Shown here: positions 5,519 to 8,576 of the stretch, piece by piece
Layout of the letters: every line of letters starts with the position of its first letter
How positions within the stretch are numbered: position 1 is the stretch's first letter
Source of the DNA: Planctomycetales bacterium
GTDB lineage: Bacteria > Planctomycetota > Planctomycetia > Pirellulales > Thermoguttaceae
NCBI GenBank assembly: GCA_007122045.1
Contig: SKJM01000182.1
Location: 1 to 8,576, forward strand
Reading direction: 5' to 3'
Length of the DNA stretch: 8,576 nucleotides
Notes under the pieces: model-generated
Seen by the model: only the letters and a program-made list of their open reading frames with translations
Told to the model about the DNA's origin: nothing
The model's database searches: none
Translations under genes and position numbers: made by a program

Positions 5519-7729
5519 ATGTCCGCCCCGTTCCCCTACCTGCTGGCCTTCGGCTTCGTGAACCTGCCCCTGCTGGGATGGTTGGCGGCGGCGGCTGCGC
5601 CGCTGCTGATCCACCTGTGGATGCGGCGGAAGTACCGGGAGGCGCCCTGGGCGGCCATGGAGTACCTGCTGGCGGCGCTGCGGCGGCAGTCGCGGCGCCT
5701 GCATTTCGAGCAGTGGCTCCTGCTGGCCGTGCGCACCTTGCTGGTGGTGCTGGTCGTGCTGGCGGTGGCCGAGCCGTACCTCGAGCGGCCGCTGCTGGGC
5801 CTCGCCCCGCCCGGCCGGACCCACCGCGTGCTGGTGCTCGACGGCTCGTTCTCGATGGCCTACCAACCGGCCGAGCAGACCCGGTTCGACCGGGCCAAGG
5901 AGCTTGCCCGCGAAATTGTCGAAAGCGCCCCGGCGGGCGACGCCTTCACGCTCCTGCTGATGACCTCGCCGCCGCAGGTGGTGGTGGGCACGCCGGCACT
6001 GGCGGCCGACGAGGTGGCGGCCGAGATCGAGGCCCTGCGCCAGCCGCACACCACGGCCGACCTGCCGGCCGTCGTTCCCCGCATTCGCGAGGTGATCGAG
6101 ACGGCGCGGCGGGAAAGCCCCCGGCTGGTACGCCACGAGGTCTACTTCCTGACCGACCTGCAACGGGCCGCCTGGGCGCCCCGCGTATCGAAGGCGGCCC
6201 AAGAGGAACTCCGCCGCCAGGTGGGCCGCCTGGCGGAAGCAGCCACGCTCATGCTCATCGACGTGGGCCAGCCGGCGGCCGACAACCTGGCCGTGGCCGA
6301 CCTGCGGCTGCTCACCGCCCCGGCCATCGCCGGGCGCACCTGCCGGTTCGAGGCCACGGTGAAGAGCTTTGCCGCCCAGGCCGCCACGCGCCAGCCGGTC
6401 GAACTGCTCGTCAACGGCCGCCGCGTGGCGCAGCGGCACGTCGACGTGCCGGCCGGCGGCGAGGCCACGGTCGCGTTCGAGCACCGCTTCGACCGGCCGG
6501 GCGACCACGCGGTCGAAGCCCGCGCCGAGGGCGATGACCTGCTGGTCGACAACCGCCGTTACCTGGCCGTCCCGGTGCGCCGAAGCGTGAGCGTTCTGGG
6601 CATCGAAGGGCGTCCGTCGGGCAGGCCGTTCGGCGGGGCGGCTGCTTATTTGGCCGTGGCCTTGGCGCCCGGCGACGAGCCGGGCCTCTCGCCGCCGTTC
6701 GACGTGGAGGTGGCGCCGGAAAGTGCGATCCTCGAGCGCGACCTTTCCCGCTACGACGTCCTGGCAATGTGCAACGTGGCCCAGTTCACCGCCGGCGAGG
6801 CCGACGTGCTGAGCGCCTACCTGCGCGGCGGCGGCAGCCTGCTGGTGTTCCTGGGCGACCAGGTCATGCCCGACCGCTACAACCGCGCACTCGGCCCGGC
6901 GGCGAAGGAGGCGAATCGGCTGCTGCCGGCCGCGTTGGGGCCGGTGGTCGAAACGCCGGAGGGGCGGCTCGACCCGCTCGAGTACCGCCACCCCATGCTC
7001 GAGGCGTTTCGCGGCGCCGAGCACGCGGGGCTGCTCACCGCGCCGGTGCTCCGCCACGTGCGCCTGGAAGTGCCCGACGACACCTCGGCCCGCGTCGCCC
7101 TGCGGCTGCCCGGCGGCGATCCGCTGATTGTCGAGCAGCCGTTCGGCCGGGGCCGGGTGGTGCTGGTGGCCACCTCGGCTGATACGTCGTGGACTCCCAT
7201 GCCGCTTCTGCCCAGCTATGTGCCGCTGGTGCAGGAGATGGTGGCCTTTTGCCTGGCCGACCGGATGGCCGGCCGGAGCATCTTGACCGGGGAGCCGTTG
7301 CGGGGGATCGTCGCGGCGGCGGAAGGGCGGACTTCCGTCGAAGTGCGCACGCCCGAGGGCGACCGCCGCGAGGTCCGCCTCAGCGGGCTGGGCAACCAGC
7401 GCGACTGGACGTTCCCCGCCACCTGGCAAAGCGGCGTCTACGCCGTCCGCATGGCGGCTGCCGACGAGCAGGAGCAGCTCTTCGCCGCCAACGTGGATAC
7501 GGCCCAAAGCGACTTGACCCAGGTCGATCTCCAGCGCCTGGGGGACGAAGCGTGGCCCGGCGTCCCCTTCGAGTACAAAACCACCTGGCAGGAGCCTGAA
7601 CGCCCGCAGCCGATGGCCCTGCGCGGCGGGCCCGGGCGGCTGCACGTCGTCCTGCTTGCCGCGGCCCTGCTGTTGCTGCTGGCGGAAACCTTTCTCGCGT
7701 GGCGATTCGGATACCAAACGCAACCATGA
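5519..7729 (+). CDS. BatA-type membrane protein with vWA and GATase-like regions
   Basis: This 736-residue protein belongs to the BatA/double-transmembrane (TIGR02226-like) group. The N-terminus has a hydrophobic segment (about 4-33, ending LLIHLW), the signature basic stretch RRKYREAPWAAMEYLL, and a second helix (about 66-83). A vWA domain follows with an intact MIDAS: Asp108, Ser110 and Ser112 in DGSFSM, Thr178 or Thr179 in HTTAD, and Asp213 in LTDL. Residues about 255-350 look like an Ig/CARDB-type beta domain. Residues about 355-570 contain a class I glutamine amidotransferase-like fold region (FDVEVAPESAIL, then YDVLAMCNVAQF and YLRGGGSLLVFLGD) without an obvious catalytic Cys-His pair. 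A third membrane helix is near the C-terminus (about 708-728). The large middle part is therefore probably held at the membrane between anchors. The ATG at 5519 is 15 nt after the DUF58 stop, with no strong Shine-Dalgarno, suggesting coupled translation. Confidence 0.9.
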   Translation: MSAPFPYLLAFGFVNLPLLGWLAAAAAPLLIHLWMRRKYREAPWAAMEYLLAALRRQSRRLHFEQWLLLAVRTLLVVLVVLAVAEPYLERPLLGLAPPGRTHRVLVLDGSFSMAYQPAEQTRFDRAKELAREIVESAPAGDAFTLLLMTSPPQVVVGTPALAADEVAAEIEALRQPHTTADLPAVVPRIREVIETARRESPRLVRHEVYFLTDLQRAAWAPRVSKAAQEELRRQVGRLAEAATLMLIDVGQPAADNLAVADLRLLTAPAIAGRTCRFEATVKSFAAQAATRQPVELLVNGRRVAQRHVDVPAGGEATVAFEHRFDRPGDHAVEARAEGDDLLVDNRRYLAVPVRRSVSVLGIEGRPSGRPFGGAAAYLAVALAPGDEPGLSPPFDVEVAPESAILERDLSRYDVLAMCNVAQFTAGEADVLSAYLRGGGSLLVFLGDQVMPDRYNRALGPAAKEANRLLPAALGPVVETPEGRLDPLEYRHPMLEAFRGAEHAGLLTAPVLRHVRLEVPDDTSARVALRLPGGDPLIVEQPFGRGRVVLVATSADTSWTPMPLLPSYVPLVQEMVAFCLADRMAGRSILTGEPLRGIVAAAEGRTSVEVRTPEGDRREVRLSGLGNQRDWTFPATWQSGVYAVRMAAADEQEQLFAANVDTAQSDLTQVDLQRLGDEAWPGVPFEYKTTWQEPERPQPMALRGGPGRLHVVLLAAALLLLLAETFLAWRFGYQTQP

Positions 7730-8576
7730 GCGGAACCTTGCCCAATTGGCTGGAACGATGGCTCGGCATTGCGTCCGACCCCGGCGAGGGTACGGCCTGG
7801 ACGCTCGACTACGTCTGGCCGCTGCCGGCGTGGGCCACGCTGCTGGCCGTGGCGCTGGCCGGCGCGTACGTGGTGGGCATTTACCTGCGCGAGAATCGGC
7901 GCACGCCGCTGTGGGTGCGCATGACCCTGGCCGGCATGCGGCTCGCCCTGGTGGCCATCCTGCTGGTCATGCTCGCCCAGGTGACCCTGGCCCTGAAGCG
8001 CACCGGCCTGCCGTACGTGGCCGTGCTGCTGGACAACTCGCAAAGCATGACCATCGCCGACTCCGGAAACGAAACCCTTGCCGCCAAGCTGCGCGATGGA
8101 CTCGGCCGGCTCGACTCGGCCGGCGCCGAACCGACCCGCTGCAACCTCGCCCGCGCCCTGCTGCTCGACCAGGACCGGCGATTCCTCCGCGCCCTCGGGG
8201 GCGAGTACAAGCTGCGCCTCTACTACCTGGCCGATACGCCGTCGGGCGCGCGGGCCGCGGCGGGCACCGACCTCGACGCCATCGTCGAGGAGCTGCGGGC
8301 CATGGAGGCCACCGGCAAGACGACCCGGCTGGGCGACGCCATCCACACCATCCTGGACGACCTGCGGGGAACGGCGCCGGCAGCCATCGTCGCCTTGACC
8401 GACGGCATCACCACCGAAGGCGCCCCGCTGGAGGAAGGCGCCGCCTCGGCCGAGCGCCGCGGCGTGCCCTTGTTCCTGGTCGGCATTGGCGACGACCAGC
8501 CGGTGCGCGACGTGAAACTTACCGACCTGCTGGTCGACGACCTGGTGTTCGTCGGCGACATCCTCACCTTCGAAGC
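7726..8576 (+). CDS. Partial membrane-anchored vWA-domain protein
   Basis: The ATG at 7726-7728 overlaps the preceding stop as ATGA, a mark of translational coupling, and there is no separate Shine-Dalgarno. The frame stays open to the window end, giving 283 residues with the C-terminus missing. It starts MSGTLPNWLERWLG, then has two hydrophobic segments (about 33-53 and 65-88) followed by a vWA domain. MIDAS residues are Asp103, Ser105 and Ser107 in DNSQSM, with a probable Thr near TTRLGDA and Asp in ALTDGITTEG. The last residues (VKLTDLLVDDLVFVGD) look like the start of a beta-sandwich domain similar to that in the preceding gene. The family typically continues for several hundred residues more, sometimes with a GATase-like region and C-terminal helix. 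It is the third MIDAS protein in the cluster and probably another partner of the MoxR ATPase. Confidence 0.88.
   Translation, partial: MSGTLPNWLERWLGIASDPGEGTAWTLDYVWPLPAWATLLAVALAGAYVVGIYLRENRRTPLWVRMTLAGMRLALVAILLVMLAQVTLALKRTGLPYVAVLLDNSQSMTIADSGNETLAAKLRDGLGRLDSAGAEPTRCNLARALLLDQDRRFLRALGGEYKLRLYYLADTPSGARAAAGTDLDAIVEELRAMEATGKTTRLGDAIHTILDDLRGTAPAAIVALTDGITTEGAPLEEGAASAERRGVPLFLVGIGDDQPVRDVKLTDLLVDDLVFVGDILTFE

Noticed and set aside
4628..7723. A 1031-codon open frame on the minus strand
   Set aside because: It is antisense to the DUF58 and BatA-type genes. It is low-complexity, Q/H/R-rich and lacks motifs; it is a GC-bias shadow.
7438..8346. A 302-codon minus-strand frame at the right end
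   Set aside because: It is antisense to the last vWA gene, which has an intact MIDAS, membrane helices and an ATGA-coupled start; the antisense product has no recognisable domain.

Overview
The window comes from a high-GC bacterium, most probably a planctomycete (Pirellulales-like). This is inferred from gene content: a secreted PQQ-type propeller protein with a helical N-terminus, followed by MoxR ATPase, DUF58, BatA-type and further vWA membrane genes. That order is familiar in planctomycetes, but I could not run a search. Most of the window is on the + strand, roughly 70% GC with strong third-position GC. This bias creates very long antisense open frames (up to about 1170 codons) that are not genes.

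Left part (1-1080): the minus strand carries an incomplete gene (1-281) of clearly lower GC (about 54% by hand count). Its protein tentatively resembles a type II restriction endonuclease. Next to it is a frameshifted, truncated N-terminal remnant of an MmeI/YeeA-like DNA methyltransferase (about 356-926). Together they look like the decaying edge of a restriction-modification island. A palindromic repeat (979-996) and a candidate sigma70-type promoter with a leader hairpin (1053-1139) separate this island from the main gene cluster.

Main part (1168-8576): five co-directional genes. The first encodes an exported protein with an N-terminal helical (TPR-like) region and a C-terminal PQQ/BamB-like beta-propeller; its 3' end runs through a second copy of the same palindromic repeat. 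Then follow a MoxR AAA+ ATPase, a DUF58 protein with a vWA MIDAS motif (overlapping moxR by 50 nt), a BatA-type protein with a double transmembrane N-terminus, vWA, Ig-like and glutamine-amidotransferase-like regions and a C-terminal membrane helix, and a second membrane vWA protein (ATGA overlap) that runs off the right end. The tight packing indicates one transcript from moxR onward.

By analogy with MoxR-vWA (Bat/RavA-ViaA type) systems, the MoxR ATPase probably acts as a chaperone on or with the vWA proteins, two of which are anchored in the membrane. The propeller protein would sit outside the cytoplasmic membrane. The substrate is not known from the sequence.
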